This document shows, in pieces, positions 8,989 through 18,869 of a DNA stretch of 64,000 nucleotides. A model generated the notes under the pieces. That model saw only the letters and a program-made list of their open reading frames with translations. It was not told the origin of the DNA and ran no database searches. Where the stretch lies: positions 1 to 64,000 of the forward strand of contig WGMU01000015.1 in assembly GCA_016124895.1 (NCBI GenBank). The letters run 5' to 3'. Source of the DNA: a bacterium. Lineage in GTDB: Bacteria; Planctomycetota; Planctomycetia; Planctomycetales; Planctomycetaceae. The translations under genes were made by a program, and so were the position numbers. Each line of letters starts with the position of its first letter. The stretch's first letter is position 1.

Positions 8989-9640
8989 TTGTGATCAGTA
9001 ATGCGAGGGAATGAGGCGGAATCTCCGGGATTTCTGGAGGGTCCGCTTTTGCGTTTACCGCCAGTTCTCCACTGTTCCGACACAGTCTGCACCGGATTCT
9101 GCACCGCCTGTTGGTAGTGCGAGTCGGTGACCTGCCGGTAGTGCCGATCGGCGATCTGCTCTGAGTGTCCAAGCCATGCCGCGGCAACGTGTCCAGGGAA
9201 CTGCTCAGCGAGTTCCGTCGCCCGCGTCGACCGTGCGTTGATGAATGCCTTCGGAATCTCAGGCAGCCCGGCCCGCTTCACGATCTTCCGGAACGTGGTT
9301 CTGAGGTTCGTCTCCACGCCGCGGCCTTTGCCAACCACGCTGGCACTGAGCGGAATCTCAATTCCCGGCTGATCGCGTTCGGCGAGTTCATCCAGCACAG
9401 AACGCACCTCCGGAAACAGCGGCACGATTCGTGACTCATGCCCGGCGATGTGTTCTGTCTTGATCGATCGAACGTGCATCCGGCCCTTCTCAAAGTCGAT
9501 GTCCGCCCAGGTCAGAGCGAACGTCTCTGACGGAGTTCTCAGGCCACCCCAGCGAGCCAGTGACCAGATCACCCGCCATTCCAGGCAGTACCGCCGTCAC
9601 CGTCGCGACAACGTCCGCCTGCACGTCCTCCGGCAGCGAA
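8961..9640 (-). pseudogene. Degenerate tyrosine recombinase (integrase), C-terminal domain
   Basis: From a GTG at 9572 the frame encodes 203 residues of a phage-type integrase catalytic domain: GLRTPSE with the first Arg, NARSTRATEL with the second Arg (the usual His is Asn), GHS with the second His, and DRHYRQV with the nucleophilic Tyr. Coding similarity (LEWRV) continues upstream of the GTG to a TGA at about 9597. A neighbouring frame (PEDVQADVVATVTAVLPG, about 9585-9640) seems to continue the protein, implying a frameshift, and the N-terminal core-binding domain is missing. The C-terminus runs into the tRNA-like fragment and ends there. It is very probably inactive. Confidence 0.65.
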
Positions 9641-9998
9641 CTTCACACATCGACCAGCCAGGCGAGTTCCGTCCGCGCGGTATCACTCCCTGCCGGTCCA
9701 GCGAGCGATGGGCTCGACTCCCTTGCCAGCTCGTCGGTTACGGAATCCAGTTCGAGTCCCGCTGGGGCCAGTCTCTTGTTTGCTTGTCGTGGCCGGGTTG
9801 GCGTCGACCCGGACACCGGGCACGAGGGAGCCTGGGAGCCTGTCCGAAGCAACGTTTCAAGGTGGAGCAGTCGACCCGCTGCCGTTCGCTGAAGCACGGA
9901 CTTCAGTGGCAACGTTTCAGCGTCGGAAAGTTGCTCCGACACATCCCCCCCTGGTCCGGAAGTCTGTCCGCGTGAACTGTCGCGGCGGGACCGGCTGA
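9641..9998. other. No recognisable gene; probable integrase-side remnant DNA
   Basis: Between the broken integrase and the oxidoreductase stop there are only short frames on both strands, without motifs or ribosome sites. It may contain decayed parts of the integrase N-terminus or of neighbouring element genes, but I can identify none. Confidence 0.4.
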
Positions 9999-11045
9999 TT
10001 ACTTACCGGCGAGGAGTGCCGCAACTTTCTTTGCCGCTTCTGTTCTCGCTTTCTCCATGACTGCCGACAGTGCGACGGGTTTGCCGCCCTGGCGTTTGCT
10101 TTCGTCGGCGGCTTCCATGAAGGCGTAGATTTCCAGCGTCTCGGCTTCGCTGACCGGGACCTGTTTTGAGCGGAAGAACTTCACGATCTCGACGACCAGC
10201 GGGGCGTAGCCGTCGTACTTGCCAACCGGGCCGACGCCTTTTTCACCAAACGCAGTGCCTCCGTAGCCACTGCCGCCGGAACGGATGCCGCGGAACGTGC
10301 CGATGCGGCCATCGTTCCATTGGCCTGTCACCTGGTCAAAGTTCGAGGTGCTGGTTCGTGTGACAGATTCGCAACCGGTGCCCATAACGGTAAACAGCAT
10401 CTCGACGCCATGGATGCCATACCAGAAGAGGTCGGGGTGAGTCCTTTCGAGCGAGCACGGTGAATACGTGTCGCAGCCCGTGATTTTTCCGAGCGAGCCG
10501 TGACGGAGTGCCTGTGCTCCGGTCGAATATCTCAGTGATGACGACGAGAACAGCGGCGTTCTGTAGTGGCGGCCGAGTTCGAAGATGGCCACTGCATCCG
10601 TCAGTGAGCCGGCGATCGGCTTGTCGAGAAACACCGGCAGGCCCTTCTTCAGGACTGGAGCGACCTGTTCCAGATGCGGTCGACCGTCATTCGTTTCGAG
10701 CAGCACGCAGTCGACCATCTCAACGAGCGAGTTGATATCGTCGACGATTTCAACGCCCAGTTTCCTGATTTCTTCCGTGTAGCCCGGCACGCGCGAGACG
10801 CTCGACTCAATATCCGGGCTGCCTTGCGGATAAACAGCGACAACGCGGCAGCCGGGGATGTGCTGCGGGTGCGAGTCGTCATTGAGAATCTTCGTAAAGG
10901 CGATGCAGTGAGACGTGTCGAGCCCGATCATTCCCACACGCAGCGATTTCGCTTCACCGGACGAGGCGGTGTCCTGAGCGAACGCGGTCGACGTGAGGAA
11001 GCAGGACAGGCTCAGCAGACAGAACAGACGTCGTGACCAGGGCAT
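9999..11045 (-). CDS. Secreted Gfo/Idh/MocA-family oxidoreductase
   Basis: A 348-residue protein from ATG 11045, which has GAGGAA a few bases upstream. A longer frame exists, but its extra N-terminus looks non-coding. MPWSRRLFCLLSLSCFLTST is a signal peptide ending near AFA. The mature part starts with LRVGMIGLDTS, a nucleotide-binding beta-alpha-beta turn, and includes GLPVFLDKPIAGS, matching the EKP-like motif of this family. Such enzymes are NAD(P)-dependent sugar or inositol dehydrogenases. Exported versions are common in planctomycetes. The substrate is unknown. Confidence 0.75.
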   Translation of the reverse strand: MPWSRRLFCLLSLSCFLTSTAFAQDTASSGEAKSLRVGMIGLDTSHCIAFTKILNDDSHPQHIPGCRVVAVYPQGSPDIESSVSRVPGYTEEIRKLGVEIVDDINSLVEMVDCVLLETNDGRPHLEQVAPVLKKGLPVFLDKPIAGSLTDAVAIFELGRHYRTPLFSSSSLRYSTGAQALRHGSLGKITGCDTYSPCSLERTHPDLFWYGIHGVEMLFTVMGTGCESVTRTSTSNFDQVTGQWNDGRIGTFRGIRSGGSGYGGTAFGEKGVGPVGKYDGYAPLVVEIVKFFRSKQVPVSEAETLEIYAFMEAADESKRQGGKPVALSAVMEKARTEAAKKVAALLAGK

Positions 11046-11206
11046 GGGAATTCCTCGTTGAGCAGGCAGGCGAAGGGAAGGACCGATCAGTGAGAATTGA
11101 TCGGCAGGATTCTGACTGGATGCAGAGCGGGAAGAAACCGAGTATGAGTCCCTGATCGGTGCCGACTGGCGTCGTGAATCCGTCTGCGAGGAAACGTTTC
11201 GTGTCG

Positions 11207-12448
11207 ATGCGCTCGTCAATCTGGTTTCGGCTGGTGCTGGGATTCCGTCGTCTACCGGTGTCCTGGCTGCTGCTGCTGGCGTGCGCGTTGCTGCATAGTT
11301 CGTACATCTATCTCTCGCTGTTTCCGGCTGAGCAGGGAAAGGAAGGGGCTCGGCTCGGCGCTTTACATTCGCTGCGGCTGGTCGATTACCCCGAAATCGA
11401 GGGCTTCTTCGAGTTGTGGAAAGGCCAGTGGTGGAGACTCCCGATCAGCTCGCTGCATCACGGCGATCTGGTTCACCTGCTGTGTAACGCGGCCGGTCTG
11501 TGGATTCTGGGCGCGATGCTCGAACCGCGGCTGGGGCGGATCCGCTATTTACTGTTCGTGGCCGGAGGTCTGATTGTCTCGCTCGCCCCGGAAGTCGTTG
11601 TCGATCAGCCGGCGATTGGGATCTCCGGGCTGCTGTATGCGATGTTCGGTCTGCTGCTCGTGTTGCGGACGTGCGACGAGCGCATCCGCGAGCGGTTTCA
11701 TCCGAGCCTGATCATGTGGGGCTTTGTCTGGCTGTTTCTGTGCGTGCCTCTGGGCTGGCTGGGAATAATGCCGATCGCCAATGGCGGGCACTTGTGCGGG
11801 ATCGTGTATGGAGCACTGGTCGGCTGGCTGTCATTTGTTTTGATCCCTCGACATCGAGTAGTTGGCTGGGTGGGCCTGGTGGCCGTCCATGCCGGCATCT
11901 GGATCGGGATTTCAGCGCTGATGGCTCCGACGTGGAGCGGTCGCTACTGGGGCTGGCGAGCGGTGACTGAAAACCGTCCGGAACTCTGGCTGCAGGCGGT
12001 CGAGCGCGACCCGCGAATGGTCACGGGCTGGAAGGCGCTCATCCAGAGTAAGATCGATGAGCACGACCTTTCGGGGGCGTGGAAGACGGCCTTGGAGGCG
12101 ACACTGGCAAACCGTAGCAGCACGGAAATCGACGACATCGTGAGAGCGCTGTTTCGCGATGGTTTTGTATCGGCGAGCGAGCGGGAATCGGCACTTGAAA
12201 CGCTGCGTTCAGTTTTCGGCGACGAGTCCGATGCGTGGCTGAATCGGTTCCATCTGACAAGCGGTCAGAAGCCACTGCAGAACCTGGTCGACCTGCCATC
12301 ACTGGATGCTCCGACCAGCGGGCTGGATGACTTCGTGGGGCTGACGCTGCGATTCCCCGGCATTACGCAGCCGTTTGACGCGACGCCACGGCATCCGGGA
12401 GTCGACCCCGAAGATCCGAACAGCGCCCGCTTTGGCGAAGTGCTTTGA
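11207..12448 (+). CDS. Rhomboid-family intramembrane serine protease with C-terminal extension
   Basis: From ATG 11207 (an upstream GTG at 11159 is possible) the protein has 413 residues. Six or more hydrophobic segments span residues about 10-240. The catalytic serine S140 lies in GISGLLYAMFG and the catalytic histidine H195 in GGHLCGIVYG, both at canonical places, so the protease is probably active. Rhomboids cleave membrane proteins within the bilayer. Residues from about 260 on form a soluble helical tail with TPR-like character (LWLQAVERDPRM), perhaps for substrate or partner binding. The gene is transcribed divergently from the oxidoreductase and converges on cysH. Confidence 0.8.
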   Translation: MRSSIWFRLVLGFRRLPVSWLLLLACALLHSSYIYLSLFPAEQGKEGARLGALHSLRLVDYPEIEGFFELWKGQWWRLPISSLHHGDLVHLLCNAAGLWILGAMLEPRLGRIRYLLFVAGGLIVSLAPEVVVDQPAIGISGLLYAMFGLLLVLRTCDERIRERFHPSLIMWGFVWLFLCVPLGWLGIMPIANGGHLCGIVYGALVGWLSFVLIPRHRVVGWVGLVAVHAGIWIGISALMAPTWSGRYWGWRAVTENRPELWLQAVERDPRMVTGWKALIQSKIDEHDLSGAWKTALEATLANRSSTEIDDIVRALFRDGFVSASERESALETLRSVFGDESDAWLNRFHLTSGQKPLQNLVDLPSLDAPTSGLDDFVGLTLRFPGITQPFDATPRHPGVDPEDPNSARFGEVL

Positions 12449-12550
12449 GTGGGAAGTGTTCTGCTCCGGTGCAGTTCGCGACAGTTCGGAGACTCCGCTG
12501 CCGTACTTCACTTTGCGCTGCCGTCGACGGGCAATGGCCGACACTCTCGG

Positions 12551-13342
12551 TCAGATCACGAGGTCGGTCATGCGGCCGAGAATGCGGTCGATCAGTTCCT
12601 GGGGCAGATCGATCGCCGGCGAGTTCGCCTGATCCCGGTCCTGCGGGTTGATGCCACAGTAGACAGACCACGGGCCGAGGTGTCGCCAGCGTCCAGCGCG
12701 TTTCGGTTCGTTCGGCAGGACGGGTGTTGTGCAGCGGTTGCAGCCGATTGTGGAAAAGCCCTGAGCGTGCAGCGGGTTCTGAATGACCTTGTGCTCGGCG
12801 ACGTATTCGTCGAGCGTTTCGTCATCGACCATTGCCAGCGGGTTGACCCGGATCGCATTCATTTCAACGTCGACCATCAGGATCGGGCAGGTCGCACGGC
12901 GACCGCCTTCACTGCGGCGAAGGCTGCCGATCAGCGCGTCATACTGGCCGGCGACCTTACGCAGCGGTTCGACCTTGCGCATGTGGCAGCACTCTTTCTG
13001 GCCTTCGGGAGTCAGATACAGAATGCCGTGCTTCTCGGTCTGCTGCTCCATGGTCAGTTCGGGATGCAGCGTGATCATGCGGATGCCGTATTCGCTGGCG
13101 AGCCGGTCGCGCGTCTCGAGCGTCTCCTGAAACATCACGCCGGTGTCAACAAAGATGACGGGGATGTCGACCTGCGCCTGGCTGATCATATGGCAGACGA
13201 CCGTGCCGGCTTCCTGCATGGCCGAAATTGCGGCAACGCGGTCCCCGAAAATTTCTTTCGACCACTGCAGCAGTTCCTGCGGCGTCCGTTCCTCGAAGGT
13301 CTGGTTCAGATCGGCCAGATCGGCCTGAGTCAGGCGGGCCAT
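12551..13342 (-). CDS. cysH: Phosphoadenylyl-/adenylyl-sulfate reductase (CysH type)
   Basis: The start is probably ATG 13342 (263 residues); the frame is open to 13393. [17 protein letters not shown] is the PAPS-reductase nucleotide-binding region. The cysteine pairs ECCHMRK and GCNRC mark the APS-type enzyme with a 4Fe-4S cluster, reducing adenylyl sulfate (or PAPS) to sulfite with thioredoxin in assimilatory sulfate reduction. The family's usual ECG(I/L)H tail cysteine is not seen; the protein ends shortly after the second pair, with a WSVYCG segment that may supply it. It stands alone between the convergent rhomboid gene and the PIG-L deacetylase. Confidence 0.8.
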   Translation of the reverse strand: MARLTQADLADLNQTFEERTPQELLQWSKEIFGDRVAAISAMQEAGTVVCHMISQAQVDIPVIFVDTGVMFQETLETRDRLASEYGIRMITLHPELTMEQQTEKHGILYLTPEGQKECCHMRKVEPLRKVAGQYDALIGSLRRSEGGRRATCPILMVDVEMNAIRVNPLAMVDDETLDEYVAEHKVIQNPLHAQGFSTIGCNRCTTPVLPNEPKRAGRWRHLGPWSVYCGINPQDRDQANSPAIDLPQELIDRILGRMTDLVI

Positions 13343-13477
13343 TCGCGTCACATCCTGAAAGCGTCGCGCCACCGAAACGGGCGGCAAAAGCATGAAAAAC
13401 CCGGAAAATCGAGCACTTCCGGACTTGTATTGCAGCGTCCGTGACCGGTCAACTCAGGCTGACTGACGCCAGCCGAC

Positions 13478-14236
13478 TCACTTACTGAGCAGTTCCAGCA
13501 GCCGATTGTCGTGCGGGTACGGGTGCCCTTTGTGCTGACGGAAGGCTTCGGCGTACTCGACGCCCAGTTCGCTGCCCCGCTGGCGGGTCCAACGCTCGCA
13601 GCTGTTGAGGTACTCGTCGATGCCGTGCTGTTTGAGCAGCCAGTCGCGCTGGCTGGCATGGCAGGCCAGCATCTTCTGTTTCAGCTCGAACGTCGTTGAA
13701 ATGTCGACCAGAAACTCAGGCTGCACCGCGTTGCCGAACCAGTCGGTGCCTTCAATCGGGTCGACATAGTAGAGATGCGGAATGCGATCGATCGGGCCTG
13801 ACGGGTTGACCTGGTGCGTGTCGTAATTCGGGATCGGCGCGTTGAAGCAGGCATCGCGAACAAGAAGGCTCGTCTGCTCGTGATCCGGCATATAGTCGAC
13901 CGGCGGCGCCGTGATAACGATGTCTGGCTGGATCTTCCGCAGAAACGCTGTCACGCGGCGCCGCGATTCGTTGTCAAAGCAGATGCTGAGGTCGCGGAAT
14001 TCCAGGCACTCGTAATCAGCGCCGAGCAGTTGCGCTGCCTGAAAGGCTTCGTCTCGGCGAATCTGCGAAATCGCCTCGGCCGCCAGTTCCGCGCTGCCAC
14101 AATCACCAGGCGTCATGGTGGCAATCGTGATCTCGCAGCCGTTCTGCTTCAGCAGAGCCAGCGTGCCGGCACATTGAAACTCGACATCGTCCGGGTGAGC
14201 ATGAATCGCGAGGACTCGCACGGGAGAATCAGACAT
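13478..14236 (-). CDS. PIG-L family deacetylase
   Basis: A 252-residue zinc-dependent N-deacetylase. HAHPDD at residues 12-17 is the family's metal-binding and catalytic motif, and a downstream PDHEQT segment supplies the further His. Family members deacetylate N-acetylglucosamine conjugates, as in bacillithiol, mycothiol or lincosamide pathways. Here no other thiol-pathway gene is nearby, so the substrate is open. It is transcribed divergently from the DUF1501 gene across a long palindrome. Confidence 0.8.
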   Translation of the reverse strand: MSDSPVRVLAIHAHPDDVEFQCAGTLALLKQNGCEITIATMTPGDCGSAELAAEAISQIRRDEAFQAAQLLGADYECLEFRDLSICFDNESRRRVTAFLRKIQPDIVITAPPVDYMPDHEQTSLLVRDACFNAPIPNYDTHQVNPSGPIDRIPHLYYVDPIEGTDWFGNAVQPEFLVDISTTFELKQKMLACHASQRDWLLKQHGIDEYLNSCERWTRQRGSELGVEYAEAFRQHKGHPYPHDNRLLELLSK

Positions 14237-14295
14237 TTACGTGGCCTCGAATGAAGAGAGTACCTGTCAACTCGACGTAGTCTGCCTCTGAAAAC

Positions 14296-14376
<81 letters not shown>

Positions 14377-14454
14377 GCGCTTGCGAATTCTCCAGCGACA
14401 GGTGATCGTGTTCCGCTGCGTCCCGAGCGAATTCGCCTCTCTGGAGAGCTTTCG

Positions 14455-15876
14455 GTGAACTTCGATTTCCATCATCGAACTGCTTCGCCTTTGTCTGGCC
14501 AGCCTGTTTCCCCAGCCGAATACCTGCGCCGTGATGTGCTGCGCATTGGCGGACTCGGGTTGCTGGGGCTGAATTCGGCGCGGCTGCTGCAGGCTCAGGA
14601 GCAGGCGGTCGAGCCGGTGGCGGCGACGGCGAACTCGATCGTGTTCCTCTATCAGTTCGGAGGACCATCACACGGAGACACGTTCGATTTGAAGCCCGAC
14701 GCGCCAAGCGGTGTGCGGAGCCACTTCTCAGGAATCGCGTCGAGTTGCCCGGAGATTCGTGTCTGCGAGCATCTGCCGGAAACGGCGAAGGTCATGGGCA
14801 AGGTCACGCTCGTGCGGACCGTTCATCACGCGATGAAGAATCACAATTCGGCGTCGTACAACGCGCTGACCGGACACGCGCCGCCGGTTGACGACATCCG
14901 CCTGCGGGACTCGCTCGACCTGTTTCCAGCGTACGGATCGGTGGTCGATTACCTCGCGCCGAACACGAACGGAATGCCGACGTTCGTCGCGTATCCGTAC
15001 ACAATTCGCGACGGCTCGATTACGCCGGGGCAACGAGCGAGTTTTCTCGGCAAGGGGCACGATCCACTGCTGATCACCGAAGATCCTGCGTCGCCCGAGT
15101 TCAAACTGCCGGAACTGAGCCTGCCGGCGAACCTCAATGTCGAGCGTCTGCGGAACCGGCGCGAGATTCAGAAGCTCGTCAACAGCCAGACAAAGCTGCT
15201 CGACTTTTCGGCGGAAGCGCAGGGGCTCGACGCGTACTACGAACGCGCGCTGGCGATGCTCAATTCCAGCCAGGTCCGCGAGGCGTTTGACCTGACGCAG
15301 GAACCGGACTCAGTGCGACAGAAGTATGGCATGACGACGTACGGTCAGAGCTGTCTGCTGGCTCGGCGGCTGATCGAACGCGGAGTCAAGTTCGTCAACG
15401 CATACTTCTCAAGCAGCATCGGTGGGCAGAGTATGACCAGCGGCGGCTGGGATACGCACGGCTTTAACGACACACGGATGTATCCGATCCTCAAGGCATG
15501 GCACCTGCCGATGACCGAGCACACGTTGCCGGTCTTTCTGAACGATCTCGACGAGCGCGGTTTGCTCGATGAAACGCTGGTCGTCTGGATGGGCGAGTTT
15601 GGTCGGACGCCGAAGATCAACGCGAACATCAGCCGCGATCACTGGCCGCAGTGCTACACGGTGCTGCTCGCTGGTGGGGGCATCAAACGCGGTTTCGTTT
15701 ATGGACGGTCGGACAAGCAGGGAGCGTATCCGGATCGTGACCCCGTCCCGATCGGCGATCTTGCCGCGACGATGTTTCAGGCTCTGGGAATCAACCCCGC
15801 CACGGAAGTCCGCGACCGTTTGAACCGTCCGCTGCCAATCGCTGTCGGCCGCCCGGTGATGGAACTCTTCGCGTGA
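14455..15876 (+). CDS. DUF1501 domain protein
   Basis: The frame is open from 14302, but its first part covers the palindrome, so I choose GTG 14455, which has GGAGAGC 7-12 bases upstream (473 residues). RRDVLRIGGLGLLGL is a twin-arginine-like export signal. DUF1501 features follow: YQFGGPSHGDTFDLKPDAP, TVHHAMKNHNSA, SGGWDTHG, GEFGRTPKIN and RDHWP. The fold belongs to the alkaline phosphatase/sulfatase superfamily, but the function is unknown. Its stop overlaps the start of the MMPL transporter (GTGA), so the two are translationally coupled. That is unusual, since DUF1501 normally follows a DUF1553 gene. Confidence 0.85.
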   Translation: MNFDFHHRTASPLSGQPVSPAEYLRRDVLRIGGLGLLGLNSARLLQAQEQAVEPVAATANSIVFLYQFGGPSHGDTFDLKPDAPSGVRSHFSGIASSCPEIRVCEHLPETAKVMGKVTLVRTVHHAMKNHNSASYNALTGHAPPVDDIRLRDSLDLFPAYGSVVDYLAPNTNGMPTFVAYPYTIRDGSITPGQRASFLGKGHDPLLITEDPASPEFKLPELSLPANLNVERLRNRREIQKLVNSQTKLLDFSAEAQGLDAYYERALAMLNSSQVREAFDLTQEPDSVRQKYGMTTYGQSCLLARRLIERGVKFVNAYFSSSIGGQSMTSGGWDTHGFNDTRMYPILKAWHLPMTEHTLPVFLNDLDERGLLDETLVVWMGEFGRTPKINANISRDHWPQCYTVLLAGGGIKRGFVYGRSDKQGAYPDRDPVPIGDLAATMFQALGINPATEVRDRLNRPLPIAVGRPVMELFA

Positions 15877-18104
15877 ATTTTTTCGGCCGATTTGTCGCGA
15901 ATCGTCCGGTGGCGGCATCGCTGCTCTGGCTGCTGCTGTGCGTGCCGCCGATTCTCGGCGCGTGCGGGATTCGCTGGGGCGAAGTGCGACGAGATCACTG
16001 GGGCAGCGAAGCGGACGTCGCAGAGCTTACCGAAGCCGAGGCGACGTTTACCTATCAGGGTTTCCCGGTCGTTCTGGTCGCAGAGTCGCCCGACTTCGCT
16101 GACGCCGATCGCTTGCGAGCGATCCTACGGATGGTCGACCGGCTGCCGGACGAACCGACCGTCGACTCTCTGTTCTGGGCGGGTTCTGTCCCGCGAGTCA
16201 CATTGCTCGGTGGTACAATGCCACGACTCTCGGCCGACGCGAGGGACGATCAGCTCGTCGCTGAGTTTCGCGAACTGACTGAGATTCCGCTCGTACACGA
16301 GCAACTCGTTTCTGCCGATCGTTCGTTGTTGCTGCTGCCAGTTGCGCTGGAGCAGTGGGATGATGAAACGCTCGACGCGATTCGCGTCGCCGCTCAACGT
16401 CAGGTCGCAGATTCCGACATTCGCATTCGACTGACCGGCCGCATCGCCTTATGGGAAGCGTACCAGTCGACGCTCCACGAAAGTCATCTCACCATTCTGT
16501 CGACGGCCTGCGGACTGGTCGTTGTTCTCGCGCTGGTCATCTTCCGACGACCGTCAGCCATCCTGATTGCTGTCAGTGGACCGGTTGTCGGCGTCGCGTG
16601 GACTCTCGGCTGGCTGCGGTTTCTCGCTCTGACCGGCAACGAGTTGTCAGAAATCATTCTGCCGGTTCTGGTGCTGATGATCGGCTTCACTGACGGCGTC
16701 CATCTGGTCGTGCAGTTGCGGCAGGAACGGGCTCGCGGAGCGGACCGCCGGACGGCCGTGATCACCGCGATCTCGCACGTAGGCATCGCGTGTCTGCTGA
16801 CGTCGGTGACAACCGCGATCGGCTTTGCGTCGCTGCTGCTGGCCGAATCGGAAATGGTGCGCGGTTTTGGCCGGGTCTGCGCGATTGGAGTCCTGATCTC
16901 ATTTGTCGCCGTCGTACTGACGATTCCGCTGCTCAGCACGAGCTGGTTCGGGCGGCGGCTTGAAGTCGGGTTTGAGAATGATCTCGTGGTGCAGCGGCTT
17001 GATCGCTGCGCAGGGCTGTTTGACTTCGTTGTCCGACACGCGAAGACAGTCGCTCTGCTCGGCGTCGTGCTGACCGGATTGCTGTCGGCGAAGGCGCTGC
17101 AGCTTGTGCCCGACGATCAACTCGCACATCGCATCCCGAACCGGTCCGAGGCTTACGAAGCACTGCGCGACGTCGATCAGTCTCTCGGCGGCATCCGCGT
17201 GATGCGGATTCTGCTGAAGTGGGACGAGGCGACCTCAAACGAAACGCTGCTGACCGTGCTGCGCCGCATTGAGGACGAAGTTGCCACCGAGCCGCTGTTC
17301 AGTCGCCCGCTGTCGATCCGTAATGTGCTGGCTGTTCTGCCGGGGCAGGAATCGCCGGGGAAACTCGCGCTGGCGGGTCTGATTCCGGACGAATACCGCG
17401 GGCAGTTCTGGTTTCGTGAGGAGCGAACAGCGCAGATCGTCGTCCGGCTGCAGGATCTCGGCATGGCGACGTACCGCCCGATTCTCGATCGCCTCGAAAC
17501 AAAGCTGTCAGCAATCGAGACCGAACATCCCGGCATTGAACTGTCACTGACCGGCGAAGCGATTGTCGAAAGCCGCGTCGTACAGCGCGTCGTGACCGAA
17601 CTGTTCGAGAGTCTGCTGCTGGCGGCGGTAATCATTTTCGGCGTGATCACGGTCGCGTTCCGCAGCGTACGTTTCGGCGTGCTCTCCGTCGTGCCGAATC
17701 TGCTGCCGCTGGCGGCGACGGGGGCAATCCGCGCGGCATACGATCCGTCGCTGGACATTGCCAGCGCGTGCTCGTTCGCGATCTGCCTGGGCATCGCCGT
17801 TGACGACACGATCCACTTTCTGACGCGGTTCAAGCATGAACGCGAAGCAGGCCTCGACGTCAGCTCGGCGATTCATCAGACGTTCGTGACCGTCGGCGGA
17901 GCCCTGATCATGACGACGGTCGTTCTGGTCGCCGGCTTCGGCAGCGTGATGCTCAGCGAGCTGCCGACGCACTTCCTGTTCGCCGCGATGGCCTGCTCGA
18001 CAATCGCCACAGCGTTACTCGGCGACCTGCTGATCCTGCCGGCGCTGCTCGCCTGCTTTCCCGGTCAAAGTTCGCCAACTGGGGACGACAAAACCGATCG
18101 ATGA
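15873..18104 (+). CDS. RND/MMPL-family (patched-like) exporter
   Basis: A 743-residue integral membrane protein from a GTG overlapping the DUF1501 stop. One membrane helix at the N-terminus is followed by a periplasmic domain (about 40-190), a bundle of helices including LPVLVLMIGFTDGVHLV, a second periplasmic domain (about 410-560), and a second bundle with ICLGIAVDDTIHFLTRF. The repeated GxxxD motifs are the proton-relay segments of the MMPL/sterol-sensing RND group, which moves lipids or hopanoids. Coupling to a DUF1501 protein is noteworthy. The substrate cannot be told from sequence. Confidence 0.85.
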   Translation: MNFFGRFVANRPVAASLLWLLLCVPPILGACGIRWGEVRRDHWGSEADVAELTEAEATFTYQGFPVVLVAESPDFADADRLRAILRMVDRLPDEPTVDSLFWAGSVPRVTLLGGTMPRLSADARDDQLVAEFRELTEIPLVHEQLVSADRSLLLLPVALEQWDDETLDAIRVAAQRQVADSDIRIRLTGRIALWEAYQSTLHESHLTILSTACGLVVVLALVIFRRPSAILIAVSGPVVGVAWTLGWLRFLALTGNELSEIILPVLVLMIGFTDGVHLVVQLRQERARGADRRTAVITAISHVGIACLLTSVTTAIGFASLLLAESEMVRGFGRVCAIGVLISFVAVVLTIPLLSTSWFGRRLEVGFENDLVVQRLDRCAGLFDFVVRHAKTVALLGVVLTGLLSAKALQLVPDDQLAHRIPNRSEAYEALRDVDQSLGGIRVMRILLKWDEATSNETLLTVLRRIEDEVATEPLFSRPLSIRNVLAVLPGQESPGKLALAGLIPDEYRGQFWFREERTAQIVVRLQDLGMATYRPILDRLETKLSAIETEHPGIELSLTGEAIVESRVVQRVVTELFESLLLAAVIIFGVITVAFRSVRFGVLSVVPNLLPLAATGAIRAAYDPSLDIASACSFAICLGIAVDDTIHFLTRFKHEREAGLDVSSAIHQTFVTVGGALIMTTVVLVAGFGSVMLSELPTHFLFAAMACSTIATALLGDLLILPALLACFPGQSSPTGDDKTDR

Positions 18105-18191
18105 AAACGAAGAAAGGATTGTCTATCCTGCTGACGTTCTTAGCTGGCAATTCGCTCAAAGTGCTGTGCTGTCGGAGTCAGGCTGCGATAG

Positions 18192-18794
18192 ATGTTTGAA
18201 AGCACAACTGAGACTGTTGAGCCGAATCGTGTCATTCGATATCGGCTCCTGTTTGAACGTCAGGATGTCTCGTATCTCAAAGTTCTTGAACTCTGGGAAT
18301 CCAACCAGGCGTTTCAGGACTACTTCACATCGCTGCTGGCGAATTCGGAGTTCAGCGGATTTCGATGGGAAACGCCTTGCTTGAGCACATCCCTTGCTGA
18401 TCGTCCGTTTGAATTCGTTCTTGTGAACACCCCGGCATTCTCCACTCGCATGACGGATCGCCGATCTTTCGCCGACCATTTTTCGACCAGCCATGACGAA
18501 GAGGTTGTCAGCTTTCAGAATCTCGGAAAGGACGCAACTCTGGTTGTGCCATCGCCTCGCACCAATGCCGACATCTACGGGCATCTTGCCGGATTCGTGC
18601 GAGGTGCACCTGAGTCTCAGCAGCGTTCGCTCTGGAGAGTTCTTGGACAGTCGGCGCGAACGAACTTGACTGACTCGCCCTTCTGGATCAGTACAGCGGG
18701 CGGGGGAGTCGCATGGCTGCATGTGCGAATCGATCGCTCACCGAAATATTATACCTACGCACCATATCGCGAATTGCGACCCACATTGAATTGA
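18192..18794 (+). CDS. DUF6940-like protein
   Basis: A 200-residue soluble protein without signal peptide. The C-terminal pattern PFWISTAGGGVAWLHVRID followed by PKYYTYAPY, and the middle block with VNTPAF, match the uncharacterised DUF6940 family as I recall it. It is monocistronic. Codon use looks slightly more AT-rich than its neighbours, which may mean acquisition, though this was not measured. No function can be proposed. Confidence 0.55.
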   Translation: MFESTTETVEPNRVIRYRLLFERQDVSYLKVLELWESNQAFQDYFTSLLANSEFSGFRWETPCLSTSLADRPFEFVLVNTPAFSTRMTDRRSFADHFSTSHDEEVVSFQNLGKDATLVVPSPRTNADIYGHLAGFVRGAPESQQRSLWRVLGQSARTNLTDSPFWISTAGGGVAWLHVRIDRSPKYYTYAPYRELRPTLN

Positions 18795-18869
18795 TTTGCC
18801 AGGGCGTCTCCTTCGCGGAATGAACGCCAGACACAGATTCACAACAGTCGGACAAAGGAAGTTTTCATC

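Noticed and set aside
8927-9187. Minus-strand ORF containing EWIRTTNLRLRRPLGYG
   Set aside because: This is the translation of a reversed tRNA-like sequence, a known annotation artefact, not a protein.
9643-9942. 99-codon minus-strand frame near the integrase as a real gene
   Set aside because: No recognisable domain or ribosome site, and a competing plus-strand frame of similar quality; probably decayed DNA.
12449-13444. Long plus-strand frame of 331 codons
   Set aside because: Antisense to the cysH-type gene, whose motifs are unmistakable; no ribosome site or family motif.
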